Source: Candidatus Sphingomonas colombiensis (GTDB lineage: Bacteria; Pseudomonadota; Alphaproteobacteria; Sphingomonadales; Sphingomonadaceae). From it: a stretch of 64,000 nucleotides of DNA. The stretch covers positions 937,501-1,001,500 of the forward strand of contig CP119315.1 of the NCBI GenBank assembly GCA_029202845.1, in the 5' to 3' direction. The position numbers and the translations under genes were made by a program. Position 1 is the stretch's first letter. Each line of letters begins with the position of its first letter. The notes under the pieces are model-generated. The model ran no database searches. It worked only from the letters and a program-made list of their open reading frames with translations, and had not been told where the DNA came from. Below are positions 1-8,520 of this stretch, piece by piece.

Positions 1-1053
1 CGGGCCGAAATAGACGCCCGCGAACAGCCCCGGCGGGGTGAGCAGCACGATCGTCCAAAGCCATGTCGATTGTGAGAAGCCGATCACATAGGTGATCGCG
101 GTCAGGATCATGCAGATGCCCGGCATCCAGCCATACCAGCGCACGTCGCGCCGCCCGAGCCGATCGGTCACGAAGCCGCCCAGCAGATAGCCCCCCGCCA
201 GTGAAACGCTGTTCATCAGCGCGAACGCGATCGCCGCCTCGGTATAACCGACCGGGAAGCTGCGCACGAAGAACGGATGGGTGAAGGTCATGCCGGACGA
301 CCCGACGAAGCTTACCACGATCCCGGCCATCAGCACGTTGCGGAACGCCCGGCTTCCCGCCAGCAACCGCACGACGGCGCCCAGCGGCGGCGTTTCCGCT
401 CCGGCGAGATGGCCGTCTCCCAGCCCGCGCGGCGCCTCACGCAACATGGACCAGACGATCGCGGAGAGCAGCAGGCCGGGCAGCCCGACGATCAGGAACG
501 CTGCGCGCCATCCGAAATGCTGCGCCACCACCGCGCCGCCGATCGCGCCGACGATTATGCCGATCGGCGTGGCCAGCCCGAGGATGCCGAATGCCGACGC
601 GCGCCGGTCGGGTGGAAAATAGTCCGCGATCAATGATTGCGACGGCGGCCCTGCCCCCGCCTCACCGATGCCCACGCCGATCCGCGCGAGCAACAGCCCG
701 GGGAAGCCGCTCGCCATGCCGCACAATGCGGTCATCGCCGACCACGCCGCCACCGCGATCGCGATGATGCGGACGCGGTTATAGCGCTCCGCCAGCCGCG
801 CCACCGGAATGCCGAGCACGCCATAGAGCAGCGCGAACGCCGTCCCGCCGAGCAGGCCAAGCTGAAGATCGCTCAGCTTCAGATCGGTCTTGATGGCCTG
901 CCCGGTCGTATTGAGGATCGTGCGATCGATGAACGCGACGGTCGACACCGCAAGCAGCAGCCCGAGCGCCCAGCGCCGCTCGCGCGGGGTCGCCGGCTGG
1001 GGCGCGGCATCCCTTGCTGTGGGGACAACCGTCTCGTTCACCGGTGCATGCAT
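1..1053 (-). CDS. MFS transporter, spinster-like (3' end outside window)
   Basis: The first 351 codons of an inner-membrane major facilitator transporter; the C-terminus lies beyond the left edge. After a polar N-terminal stretch of about 25 residues come regular hydrophobic segments, an early helix with the motif FIDRTILN, and the loop 2-3 region ARLAERYNRVR that fits MFS motif A. The conserved GIGEAG in helix 4 is typical of the spinster-type MFS common in sphingomonads. The ATG overlaps the stop of the TonB receptor upstream by one base (TGATG), so the two are probably translationally coupled and act on the same substrate: receptor across the outer membrane, this protein across the inner. 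The substrate is unknown. Confidence 0.88.
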   Translation of the reverse strand, partial: MHAPVNETVVPTARDAAPQPATPRERRWALGLLLAVSTVAFIDRTILNTTGQAIKTDLKLSDLQLGLLGGTAFALLYGVLGIPVARLAERYNRVRIIAIAVAAWSAMTALCGMASGFPGLLLARIGVGIGEAGAGPPSQSLIADYFPPDRRASAFGILGLATPIGIIVGAIGGAVVAQHFGWRAAFLIVGLPGLLLSAIVWSMLREAPRGLGDGHLAGAETPPLGAVVRLLAGSRAFRNVLMAGIVVSFVGSSGMTFTHPFFVRSFPVGYTEAAIAFALMNSVSLAGGYLLGGFVTDRLGRRDVRWYGWMPGICMILTAITYVIGFSQSTWLWTIVLLTPPGLFAGVYFGP

Positions 1054-3257
1054 CAGAATTTGTATCCCAGATCGACGCCAAAGGTTCGCGGTGCGGAATA
1101 GATGCGCAGATTGCCCAACGCACCCAACCCGAAGGTATTGTTGATCACCGCCTTGTCGAGCGCGTTCTTCACCCACACGCCGATGCGCCAGCCGCTATCC
1201 GCCTGAACGCCCAGCGTCGCATCGACCAGGACGTTCGAGGGACGCACCTGCACGTTGCTGGTACGGTTGAGAACCCCGCCCGAGGTGTAGATATCGTCCA
1301 TATAGACCGCGTTCACCGACCCGCTCATCCGTCCGAACGAAATCTCGTGATCGTAGAACAGGCCCATGCTGCCCGACCATTTCGGCGCATAGGCGAGCGG
1401 CAGATCCTTGTTGTCGGTCGGATTGTTGATCCCGTCGCTGGTCAGATCGGTGAAGTTGCTGATGAATCGCGCATGGAGCCACGAGCCGTTGGCGTTCAGG
1501 CGGAAACCGCCGCCCAGCACATATTGCAGCTCCGCCTCGATCCCGTCGATCCGCGCCTTCGCCGCGTTGGTGACGATCGATTCATACACCCCGCCGGAGG
1601 TCAGCCCCTGCGTGCCGACCTGCATATTGCTGTAGGTCGATGAGAAGCCCGCGACGTTCAAGCGAACGCGCTTGTCGAACAGCTCGGTCTTCAACCCGCC
1701 CTCGAAGCTCGACACGGTTTCGGCATTGTACGGGCCCGCCGAGGTGAAGCTCGCCGCGCGCCCGTTGAAACCGCCGCTGCGGAAGCCCTTCGACCAGGTA
1801 AAATAAGCCAGCACATTGGGATCGATTTGATAGCTCACACCCAGCTTGGGCGAGAAATTGCTCCAATCGCCATTATAGGTCATCGAGTTCGGATAGAAGA
1901 GCGGCCGGTTGGTGAACCGCTTCTTCTCATAGCTGTAGCGCCCGCCGGCGGTGAGCGTCAGCGCGTCGGTGAGGTGATAGTCGAGCTGGCCAAACGCGGC
2001 ATAAGCGCTGTTCGACTGGCTGGCGATCTGCGGCACGCTCAGCCCGCCATAGATGATGCCGCTCTGCGTATTCGTGATGTTATAGGATTGGTGCATGAAA
2101 TAGCCGCCGATCACGTAATCGAGCGAATTCTTGCCGCTGGAGGCAATGCGTACTTCCTGGCTGAACTGTTCGTGCCGCTGGTCACGCAAAGCGGCGAAGA
2201 AATTGAGCGCGCTGGCGTCATAGTCGCTCTGCACGCGATCCTTGAACTCACGATAGCCGGTGATCGCGGTGAGCTTCGCGCCGCCGAGATCATATTCGAC
2301 GTCGAACGTCAGCCCCCATGTATCAAGGTTCGCAAACAGGGGCGTGTTGCCATAGACGACATAGGGATTGCGCGGATCGGAATTACCCGCCGGAACCACG
2401 GGCGTCGGCGTGCCGGTATCGGGGCTGAAATTGTAATAGACGTTGCCGGGCAGCGAGGCATTGCGGAACGCCGCGCCCGATCCGCGCTCGCGGTCGAAAT
2501 CGCCGATCAGCGTCGCCTGGAGATTGTCGGTCGGCTTGGCGACCAGGGTGACGCGGCCCGACCATACTTCGTTGTTGCCGACCTTCTTGCCGGTCGTGGC
2601 GTCATAATTGAAGCCGTCGTAATTCTTGTACATCATCGAGGCGCGCACCGCGAAAACGTCGTTCAACGGGCTTTCGATCGCGACCCGTGCCTCGCGCCGG
2701 CCACGATCCCCGAAGGTCAGCAGCGCCTCGGCGCCGAACGTATCGCCGGGCCGCTTTGTGCGGACGCTGACCACGCCGCCGATCGTGTTGCGGCCATAAA
2801 GCGTGCCCTGCGGACCACGCAGAATCTCGACCGATTCGATGTCGAAGAAATCCTGCAACGCGCCGCTGTTCCGTGCGAGATAAACGCCATTCATCTCCAC
2901 GCCGACAGCCGGCTCGAAGGTCGATTCAACGTCCGCGAAGCCCAGCCCGCGGATGAAGAAGGCGCTGGCATAGGGATAGGCGCCAACCGGCGCGAGCACC
3001 ACGTTTGGCACCTTCGAATTGAGATCGGTCAGGTTCTGCACCGCCTGCGCCTGCAGGTTCGCGGAATCGAACGCGGTGACGGATGCCGCCACCTCCTGCA
3101 AATTCTGTTCGCGGCGCTGCGCGGAGACGATGATGTCGTCGACCTGATTGGAATTGCTGGCGGCGACGGGTGCCTGATCGGCGCTTTGTGCCGATGCGTT
3201 GTTCGCGAATGCCAAGGCCAGCAGCGAAGCGCCAATTGCCGAACCACGAATGCTCAT
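1053..3257 (-). CDS. TonB-dependent receptor (1)
   Basis: Outer-membrane gated-channel receptor of 734 residues, energised by TonB-ExbBD. The ATG at 3257 is preferred over a start 24 bases upstream because it follows a strong AGGGAGGGG ribosome site and gives a clean signal peptide ending in NNASAQ. The plug domain follows (DDIIVSAQRREQNLQEV near residue 45, then ILRGPQGTLYGRNTIGG) and the rest is a beta-barrel ending in YKF, with the expected C-terminal aromatic. Its stop overlaps the start of an MFS transporter. The family imports siderophores, sugars, oligosaccharides or aromatic compounds; the ligand cannot be read from the sequence. Confidence 0.93.
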   Translation of the reverse strand: MSIRGSAIGASLLALAFANNASAQSADQAPVAASNSNQVDDIIVSAQRREQNLQEVAASVTAFDSANLQAQAVQNLTDLNSKVPNVVLAPVGAYPYASAFFIRGLGFADVESTFEPAVGVEMNGVYLARNSGALQDFFDIESVEILRGPQGTLYGRNTIGGVVSVRTKRPGDTFGAEALLTFGDRGRREARVAIESPLNDVFAVRASMMYKNYDGFNYDATTGKKVGNNEVWSGRVTLVAKPTDNLQATLIGDFDRERGSGAAFRNASLPGNVYYNFSPDTGTPTPVVPAGNSDPRNPYVVYGNTPLFANLDTWGLTFDVEYDLGGAKLTAITGYREFKDRVQSDYDASALNFFAALRDQRHEQFSQEVRIASSGKNSLDYVIGGYFMHQSYNITNTQSGIIYGGLSVPQIASQSNSAYAAFGQLDYHLTDALTLTAGGRYSYEKKRFTNRPLFYPNSMTYNGDWSNFSPKLGVSYQIDPNVLAYFTWSKGFRSGGFNGRAASFTSAGPYNAETVSSFEGGLKTELFDKRVRLNVAGFSSTYSNMQVGTQGLTSGGVYESIVTNAAKARIDGIEAELQYVLGGGFRLNANGSWLHARFISNFTDLTSDGINNPTDNKDLPLAYAPKWSGSMGLFYDHEISFGRMSGSVNAVYMDDIYTSGGVLNRTSNVQVRPSNVLVDATLGVQADSGWRIGVWVKNALDKAVINNTFGLGALGNLRIYSAPRTFGVDLGYKF

Positions 3258-3610
3258 GATCGTCCCCTCCCTCATTTTCACCCGGTCTCCGCCGGACTAT
3301 TAGAAAGCTAAGACATCGAACGACTTTGTCAAATAATCAGACGTTTTTCGCGACCTATTCGTCAATTTACTTGACATTAAACGACGCAGAAGGACAATTT
3401 TACCGAAGAAACATGGAGAGGTGTCAGTGTGTTACCGTCCACGAGCCACTGGTGGCTCGGCGGATTTCTGCCGGTGGCAAAGAATCGGCCGCGGCGCCGA
3501 ATCGGGATCGTCCGGCCGCGCCTCATCAATCAAATTTCAGCGTGCGCGCGTTCGGGGCCGTCCCGCCACGGATCATGCGTTACGCGACAAACATCGCGAG
3601 GGAGAGAGAG
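3258..3610. other. Divergent intergenic region between TonB receptor 1 and GST
   Basis: A 353-base gap with no convincing gene. The half next to the receptor is AT-rich, as expected for promoters firing both ways. A TTGACA hexamer sits at 3371-3376 on the plus strand with a poor -10 match (ACAATT) 17 bases further on. A dyad lies at 3442-3459. The last bases before 3611 are a purine-rich GGGAGAGAGAG ribosome site for the GST gene. Confidence 0.5.
3442..3459. promoter_or_regulatory. 8-bp-arm dyad, possible operator
   Basis: CGAGCCAC and GTGGCTCG are perfect inverted arms separated by two bases. The spacing and position, about 150 bases before the GST start and about 185 before the receptor start, fit a dimeric regulator site. 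There are no T residues after it, so a terminator is unlikely. The binding protein is unknown. Confidence 0.3.
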
Positions 3611-4339
3611 ATGATTGACCTGCACTATGTACCCACGCCCAACGGGCAAAAGGTGTCGATCCTGCTAGAAGAGGCCGGCATCGAGCATCGCCTGATCCGT
3701 TACGACATGCTTGCCGGCGATCACCTGACCCCGGAGTTTCGCCGCGTCTCCCCCAACGGGCGATTGCCGGCGATCGTCGATCACGCGCCGGCGGACGGCG
3801 GTGCCCCGCTGACGATGATGGAATCAGGCGCGATCCTGATCTACCTTGCGGACAAACACGGCCAGTTCATTCCCCCGATCTCCGCGCCGCGCGCGCGGGG
3901 CGAGGTGATCGAATGGCTGATGTGGCAGATGGCGGGTCTCGGCCCGATGCATGGTCAGGCGCACCATTTCTTTCGCTATGCGCCCGAGGATATCGACTAT
4001 GCGCTCGCTCGCTACGGCAAGGAGGCGCGGCGTCTGTTGACGGTGCTCGACGCGCGGCTGGCGGAATCGCCCTATGTCGGCGGGGCGGAATATTCGATCG
4101 CCGATATGGCATGCTGGCCATGGGTGCGCGCGATCGCGGTGATAGATATCGCGATGACCGACTATCCCGCGCTTGCGGCTTGGTTCGCGAAGGTGGGCGA
4201 GCGCGAGGGCGTAAAGGCCGGCACGGCGATCCAGAATCCCTCGCTGCTCAAGGGACGGAAGATCACGCTCACGCCCGAACAATGGTCGAACCTGTTCGGC
4301 GATACGATGCATGCCGCGTCCGGGCTGCGCGCGGGATAA
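3611..4339 (+). CDS. yfcG: Glutathione S-transferase, nu class (YfcG-like)
   Basis: A 242-residue soluble enzyme. The thioredoxin-like domain opens with MIDLHYVPTPNGQKVSILL, very close to E. coli YfcG, including the TPNG motif at the active site; ESGAIL around residue 70 is the usual glutathione gamma-glutamyl contact. The all-helical domain follows (GLGPMHGQAHHF, YSIADMACWPW). YfcG has glutathione disulfide-bond reductase activity and many relatives detoxify electrophiles. I chose the ATG at 3611 because of the GGGAGAGAGAG site directly upstream and the family alignment; the longer open frame to 3326 is low-complexity and unsupported. It faces the lactonase gene and is separated from it by a terminator. 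Confidence 0.92.
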   Translation: MIDLHYVPTPNGQKVSILLEEAGIEHRLIRYDMLAGDHLTPEFRRVSPNGRLPAIVDHAPADGGAPLTMMESGAILIYLADKHGQFIPPISAPRARGEVIEWLMWQMAGLGPMHGQAHHFFRYAPEDIDYALARYGKEARRLLTVLDARLAESPYVGGAEYSIADMACWPWVRAIAVIDIAMTDYPALAAWFAKVGEREGVKAGTAIQNPSLLKGRKITLTPEQWSNLFGDTMHAASGLRAG

Positions 4340-4346
4340 CCGATGT

Positions 4347-4381
4347 GGCGAAGGGGCGCTGCCGCATCGCGCCCCTTCGCC
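4347..4381. terminator. Bidirectional hairpin terminator
   Basis: A perfect 13-bp stem (GGCGAAGGGGCGC with GCGCCCCTTCGCC) and a 9-base loop, followed on the plus strand by ATTCTTATT. It sits between the convergent GST and SMP-30 genes. The T-rich tail favours termination of the GST transcript. Confidence 0.75.
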
Positions 4382-4385
4382 ATTC

Positions 4386-5309
4386 TTATTGATGCGCCAG
4401 CCGCAGCCCCGCGCGCGGCCAGCGCAGCTTGTAGAGCCGGCCGGAGCTTGACGCGGTCGCCCACACGTCGCGCAAGTCCGCGCCGCCGAAGGCGAGGTTG
4501 GTGATCGCAACCTCTGGGAAGGTGACGAACTCAAAGTCGCTTCCGCCCCCTGCGATGGTGATACCGCCCTGCACGAGCGTGCCGACGCACACCCGCCCAT
4601 CGGCTTCCACCTTCAGGCTGTCGAACAGGCGATAATCGGGCATCGCATGGACAAGCTCGCCGGGCGCCAGCGGGTTGACCGAAGGCGCCAGTTCGCCCGG
4701 CCCGACGACGCGGCGCGACCACAAGCGACTGGTCGGGGTCTCGGCCCAGTAAAGCGTGCCGCCATCGGGCGACAGGCCGATGCCGTTCGGGCCATGCAGC
4801 CGATCAAGCACGCGCGTGATTTTCGATCCGTCGGCGCGGGCATGGAAGATCGCGCCGTGATCGCTGCGCTCCGCATCGGCCTTGCCGTGATCGGTAAACC
4901 AGAAACCGCCATGGCCATCGAAGACCAGATCGTTCGGCCCGCGCAATGGCCGTCCGTCGCACGCCGCATAGAGCGTCGAAACCGCGCCCGTCGTCAGATC
5001 GACGCGCTGGATCGAGCCGCCGGCATAATCGTCCGGCGTGCCATCCGGGATCAGCGCGCCGGCGATCTCATGCCAGGTGAAGCCGCCATTGTTGCACACA
5101 TAAACCGCACCATCCGGCCCCAGCGCCGCGCCGTTGGGGCCGCCGCCGAGTTCGGCGATCACCGTCGCGACGCCATCCGCGCCGACCCGCGTCAGCGTCC
5201 CGCGTTTGATCTCGACCACCAGCACCGATCCATCCGCCATCGCGATCGGGCCTTCCGGGAATTGCAGCCCCTCGGCGATCACCTGCATTTCAAGCGCGAC
5301 GTCCGTCAT
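4386..5309 (-). CDS. SMP-30/gluconolactonase family protein
   Basis: A 307-residue six-bladed beta-propeller of the SMP-30/gluconolaconase/LRE family, which binds a divalent metal and hydrolyses sugar or other lactones. Metal-site signatures are visible: FPEGP near residue 17, GPNGAALG near 57, NDLVFDGHGG near 125 and HGPNGIGLSPDGG near 170. The ATG follows GAGGTGAGAGGAT. No signal peptide is seen, so it should be cytoplasmic. It is separated by 124 bases from the LysR gene upstream. With the aldonolactone-oxidase-like enzyme at 9672-10952 it implies lactone chemistry in this cluster; the actual lactone is unknown. Confidence 0.88.
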   Translation of the reverse strand: MTDVALEMQVIAEGLQFPEGPIAMADGSVLVVEIKRGTLTRVGADGVATVIAELGGGPNGAALGPDGAVYVCNNGGFTWHEIAGALIPDGTPDDYAGGSIQRVDLTTGAVSTLYAACDGRPLRGPNDLVFDGHGGFWFTDHGKADAERSDHGAIFHARADGSKITRVLDRLHGPNGIGLSPDGGTLYWAETPTSRLWSRRVVGPGELAPSVNPLAPGELVHAMPDYRLFDSLKVEADGRVCVGTLVQGGITIAGGGSDFEFVTFPEVAITNLAFGGADLRDVWATASSSGRLYKLRWPRAGLRLAHQ

Positions 5310-5433
5310 ATCCTCTCACCTCATATGAGCCGGCGCTGTTGCGCGTTGCGGCCGGTTTCGAATCGATCACTTCGAACCCTAACCAATAAGGCGATACGAC
5401 GCAGCGGCAACAGAAAGGAGCGCGATTCGCCGA

Positions 5434-6354
5434 TCAGGACGCCGCGAGCATCGCCCGCAACATCTTCACGAAGCGCACGGCGATGCGCGATAGTGGCGCG
5501 TCCGCGAGGTGGACGGCATAAATCTTGTAATCGATCGGCGGCTCGAATGGCGACGAGGCCAGCCCCTCCCCCAGAAACGCCGGCGCGGAGAGATCGTCGA
5601 TCACCGCCAGCCCGGTGCCGAACCGCGCGAGCACCGCGCCGATATACATCGTGTCGACGGTCAGACCGCCATCCAGATTGATCTCACGCCGCACCACTTC
5701 CTGATGGAATATCCGCGCAAGGGGGCCGCTATCGGGCGACATGCCGATCAATTGGTGCCGTCGCAGATTTTCCTGGTCCATCACCGCGCGCCCGTCCCCC
5801 AGCGCGCCTGGCTTGTGCAGCACGACTATTTGCCCCGACCCGATTTCCTGACAGGCCAGTTGCGGATGCATTGGCGCCTCGCAGCCGATCATGATGTCGC
5901 AATCGCGGCTCTGAAGCCGGCGCAATATGTCCGCGGAGTGGAGCGTCCCCAGTTCGAACCGGGCATGTGGTTCGACCGCGCGAAAGCCGGCCACCGCGCG
6001 CGGCAGGAAATCCAGCCCGAAACTGGGAAGCGCGGAAACCTTCAACGTTTCCGCGCTGGCCCCCAGATTGCGAGCCGATCGCTGGAGCGAAGTGATCTTC
6101 TCGTAAATCTCGTCGATCTCGGCGAACAGGATATGCGCCTTGTCGGTCGGCGAGAGGCGGCCCTTTACGCGATGGAACAGAGCAAACCCCAGCCGATCCT
6201 CGGCATGGCGCAACGTCTTGCTGATCGAGGGTTGCGACACGTTGAGCACCAGCGCCGCCGCGCTGGCCGAGCCGTTCGAATAGATTGCGTGAAACACCTC
6301 GATATGGCGCAGGCTGAGCAATTGCGTCACGCGGGCGGGATCGTTCTGGCTCAT
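5434..6354 (-). CDS. LysR family transcriptional regulator
   Basis: A 306-residue LTTR. The N-terminal winged helix-turn-helix is clear (LRHIEVFHAIYSNGSASAA, then LNVSQPSISKTLRHAEDRLG at about residues 38-57), followed by a periplasmic-binding-protein-like effector domain from about residue 95. It begins 15 bases after the stop of the dgcA-like gene and is read in the same direction, so it is probably the last gene of a dgcN-dgcA-lysR unit. A LysR-type D-glutamate sensor is known for the dgc pathway in other bacteria, which makes this a reasonable local regulator, but identity with it is inference. Confidence 0.92.
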   Translation of the reverse strand: MSQNDPARVTQLLSLRHIEVFHAIYSNGSASAAALVLNVSQPSISKTLRHAEDRLGFALFHRVKGRLSPTDKAHILFAEIDEIYEKITSLQRSARNLGASAETLKVSALPSFGLDFLPRAVAGFRAVEPHARFELGTLHSADILRRLQSRDCDIMIGCEAPMHPQLACQEIGSGQIVVLHKPGALGDGRAVMDQENLRRHQLIGMSPDSGPLARIFHQEVVRREINLDGGLTVDTMYIGAVLARFGTGLAVIDDLSAPAFLGEGLASSPFEPPIDYKIYAVHLADAPLSRIAVRFVKMLRAMLAAS

Positions 6355-6369
6355 CGGGTAGGGCGGACC

Positions 6370-7392
6370 CTAGTTCGTTCTGCGCTCGAATTCCATCTCA
6401 AGCGCCGCGCGCCCGTCCATCCCGGTTCCCCAGAAGCCCGTCGCGGGAGGCGTAAGCCTGCCATCCGCCGCGAAGCCCAGGCCCCCCGGTCGATCCTCCC
6501 GCATCAGCCATGGCCCGTCGAGATCCGCGAAGTCGGCGCGCTGGGCGACGTGAAACGCCGGCGCCATGGACAGCGACGTACCGACCATGCACCCCACCAT
6601 CACGCCGAGCCCCATGCCCCGTGCGCGGACCAGCAGATCGAGCGCCTCGGTCAACCCGCCCGTCTTGTCGAGCTTGACATTGACCATCGAATAGCGGTCG
6701 CGCAGGCGATCGAGATCGGCGGTTACGTGGCAGGATTCGTCGGCACAGATCGGCACCAGCGCGGTGAAGCCGTGCAGCGCATCGTCCGCGCCGGCCTGCA
6801 GCGGCTGCTCCAGCATCGCGATCCGCAACTCGGCCAACACCGGCTGGAGGCGTTCGACCTGCGCCATTGTCCAGCTCTCGTTCGCATCGACGATCAGCGT
6901 CGCGTTCGGCACCTCGGCGCGCACCGCACGCAGGCAAGCCTCGGGCTGTTCGCCGTTGACCTTCACCTTGACGAGCGCCGCGTCACCCAGCTTCCGCGCC
7001 GCGTCGGCCATGCCGTCGGGCGTATCGATGCTCACCGTCAGCGCCGTAGTGATCGGATGGAGCGGTTCGAGCACGACTTTGCCCAGCCCTGCTTCCAGAT
7101 CCCACAAGGCGCAATCCAGCGCGCAGCGCGCCGATCCGGCGGGCAACAGCCCGCGCAGTTCATCGCGCGTCGCGCCTTGGGCGATCGCCCCCGTCACCGC
7201 CTCGATCTGCGCGGTGACCGACGCGACATCCTCGCCATAACGGGCGGAGGGCACGCCCTCGCCGCGCCCAGTCACGCCGCCCTCACCGATCTCCACGGTT
7301 ACGAGCGCCGACGCGGTCCTGACGCCGCGCGCGATGCGGAACGGCGCCTTGAGCGGCCAATTTTCTATGCGGGAATGGACGGTGCGAAGCAT
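6370..7392 (-). CDS. dgcA: Enolase-superfamily racemase, DgcA-like (N-acetyl-D-Glu racemase / dipeptide epimerase)
   Basis: A 340-residue member of the mandelate racemase/muconate lactonising group of the enolase superfamily. Catalytic and metal residues are present in order: the first lysine in VKVKVNG, metal ligands in IVDANESW, EQPL and CADES, and the second lysine in NVKLDKTGG. This lysine pair is that of Ala-Glu epimerases and DgcA. It overlaps the DUF1611 gene upstream by 28 bases, and this pairing is the dgcN-dgcA arrangement, in which DgcN acetylates D-glutamate and DgcA racemises N-acetyl-D-Glu to the L form. The ATG at 7392 follows GGAAAGG; a longer frame to 7479 is only the overlap with the neighbour. 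The alternative is an L-Ala-D/L-Glu epimerase. Confidence 0.85.
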   Translation of the reverse strand: MLRTVHSRIENWPLKAPFRIARGVRTASALVTVEIGEGGVTGRGEGVPSARYGEDVASVTAQIEAVTGAIAQGATRDELRGLLPAGSARCALDCALWDLEAGLGKVVLEPLHPITTALTVSIDTPDGMADAARKLGDAALVKVKVNGEQPEACLRAVRAEVPNATLIVDANESWTMAQVERLQPVLAELRIAMLEQPLQAGADDALHGFTALVPICADESCHVTADLDRLRDRYSMVNVKLDKTGGLTEALDLLVRARGMGLGVMVGCMVGTSLSMAPAFHVAQRADFADLDGPWLMREDRPGGLGFAADGRLTPPATGFWGTGMDGRAALEMEFERRTN

Positions 7393-8390
7393 TCGATCAA
7401 CCTTTCCGCCACGCGACCCAGCCCGTGCGCCACTGCATCCTGACACGGCAGGCCCAGCCGGTCCTCCACCTCGGCGCACGCACGAAGCGCCGCCTCGGCA
7501 TCAAGCGCCGATGTGTTGAGCGACACACCGACCGCGATCACATCGGGGTTGGTGAGCCGCGCCGCCTCAAGATTGCGCGCAAGGCAATCTTCGAGCGTCG
7601 GCACCGCATGCCCCGGCAGATGCCGCATCCGGGTGCGCCCCACCTCATGGCACAGCATCAGCGCATCGGGCTGCGCACCGTGCAGCAGGCCAAGCGACAC
7701 CCCGGCATAAGCGGGATGGAACAGCGAGCCCTGCCCCTCGATCAGATCCCAGCCGCCGTCATTGCGATCCGGCGACAATTCCTCGACCGACCCGGCGATG
7801 AAATCGGCCACCACGGCGTCGATCGGCATGCCGCCGCCGGCAATCAGGATGCCGGTTTGCCCGGTCGCGCGGAAATCGGCCCGCACATCGCGTGCAAGAA
7901 GTTCCTTTTCCAGCGCGAGCGTCGAATACATTTTGCCGACCGAACAATCGGTGCCGACCGCCAGCAAGCGCTTGCCCGCACGCGGAATGCCGGTGCCGGT
8001 CTTCAGCCGTTCCGGCGGCACGCGCACGTCGAAAAGCTGAACATTGCGCCGCGCCGCCGCTTCGGCGATCGCGGGATGCGAGGAAAGCCGCTCGTGCAGG
8101 CCGGACGCGACGTTCATGCCCGCGTCGATCGCGGCGAGCGCGGCATCGGCGGTTTCCGGCGACATGAAGCCGCCCGCATTGGCCATGCCGATCAGGAAGG
8201 TCTTCGCGCCGCGCGCCACCGCCTGATCGAACGTCAGCTCATCCAGCCCGATATCGACCGTGCAGTCAGCACCGCTCATCTGGCCGACGGACGATTCCGG
8301 CCGCCAATGCGCGACCCCGCGCGCCGTCTTTACGGCGAGCGGATCGGTCGCGCTGCCGAGATACAGAAGATAGGGGGTTTGAATCTGCAC
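7365..8390 (-). CDS. dgcN: DUF1611 protein, DgcN-like D-glutamate N-acetyltransferase
   Basis: A 341-residue DUF1611 protein. It has a short Rossmann-like N-terminal domain (YLGSATDP) and a P-loop domain with Walker-A-like GTDCSVGKMYS near residue 147, then GQTGILIAGGG, IEGQGSLFHPAY and CHEVGRTR. In the dgc pathway this family transfers acetyl to D-glutamate. It starts at a GTG 11 bases after GGAG and its 3' end overlaps dgcA. A 130-base gap with two inverted repeats separates it from the D-threonine aldolase gene upstream, so it may have its own promoter. Family assignment is firm; the D-glutamate substrate is inferred from the gene pair. Confidence 0.85.
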   Translation of the reverse strand: MQIQTPYLLYLGSATDPLAVKTARGVAHWRPESSVGQMSGADCTVDIGLDELTFDQAVARGAKTFLIGMANAGGFMSPETADAALAAIDAGMNVASGLHERLSSHPAIAEAAARRNVQLFDVRVPPERLKTGTGIPRAGKRLLAVGTDCSVGKMYSTLALEKELLARDVRADFRATGQTGILIAGGGMPIDAVVADFIAGSVEELSPDRNDGGWDLIEGQGSLFHPAYAGVSLGLLHGAQPDALMLCHEVGRTRMRHLPGHAVPTLEDCLARNLEAARLTNPDVIAVGVSLNTSALDAEAALRACAEVEDRLGLPCQDAVAHGLGRVAERLIECFAPSIPA

Positions 8391-8445
8391 GCCTGGTCTC
8401 CGAATGGAAACGCATCTTCCCTCTTTGCGGGCGCCAGGCCCAAGT

Positions 8446-8491
8446 CAGATACGAGCTATTGCCATGCCCTGAGGTTATGGGATCGTATCTG
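8446..8491. promoter_or_regulatory. Nested inverted repeats upstream of dgcN
   Basis: CAGATACGA (8446-8454) and TCGTATCTG (8483-8491) are perfect 9-bp inverted arms, 28 bases apart. Between them lies a second dyad, CCAT...ATGG with inner CCT/AGG (8462-8480). It lies 56 bases before the dgcN GTG. The size and position suit a LysR-type activator/autoregulator box, possibly for the LysR gene at the end of the operon. Confidence 0.45.
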
Positions 8492-8520
8492 CCTCATCCA
8501 CCGGAATAGTAACGGCGCGC

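Noticed and set aside
1827..3311. Long open frame on the plus strand (494 codons)
   Set aside because: It is antisense to the full TonB receptor, and its translation is a GC-rich shadow with no family resemblance; the same holds for large antisense frames at 5509-7443, 9681-11687, 21716-23197 and 28149-29708.
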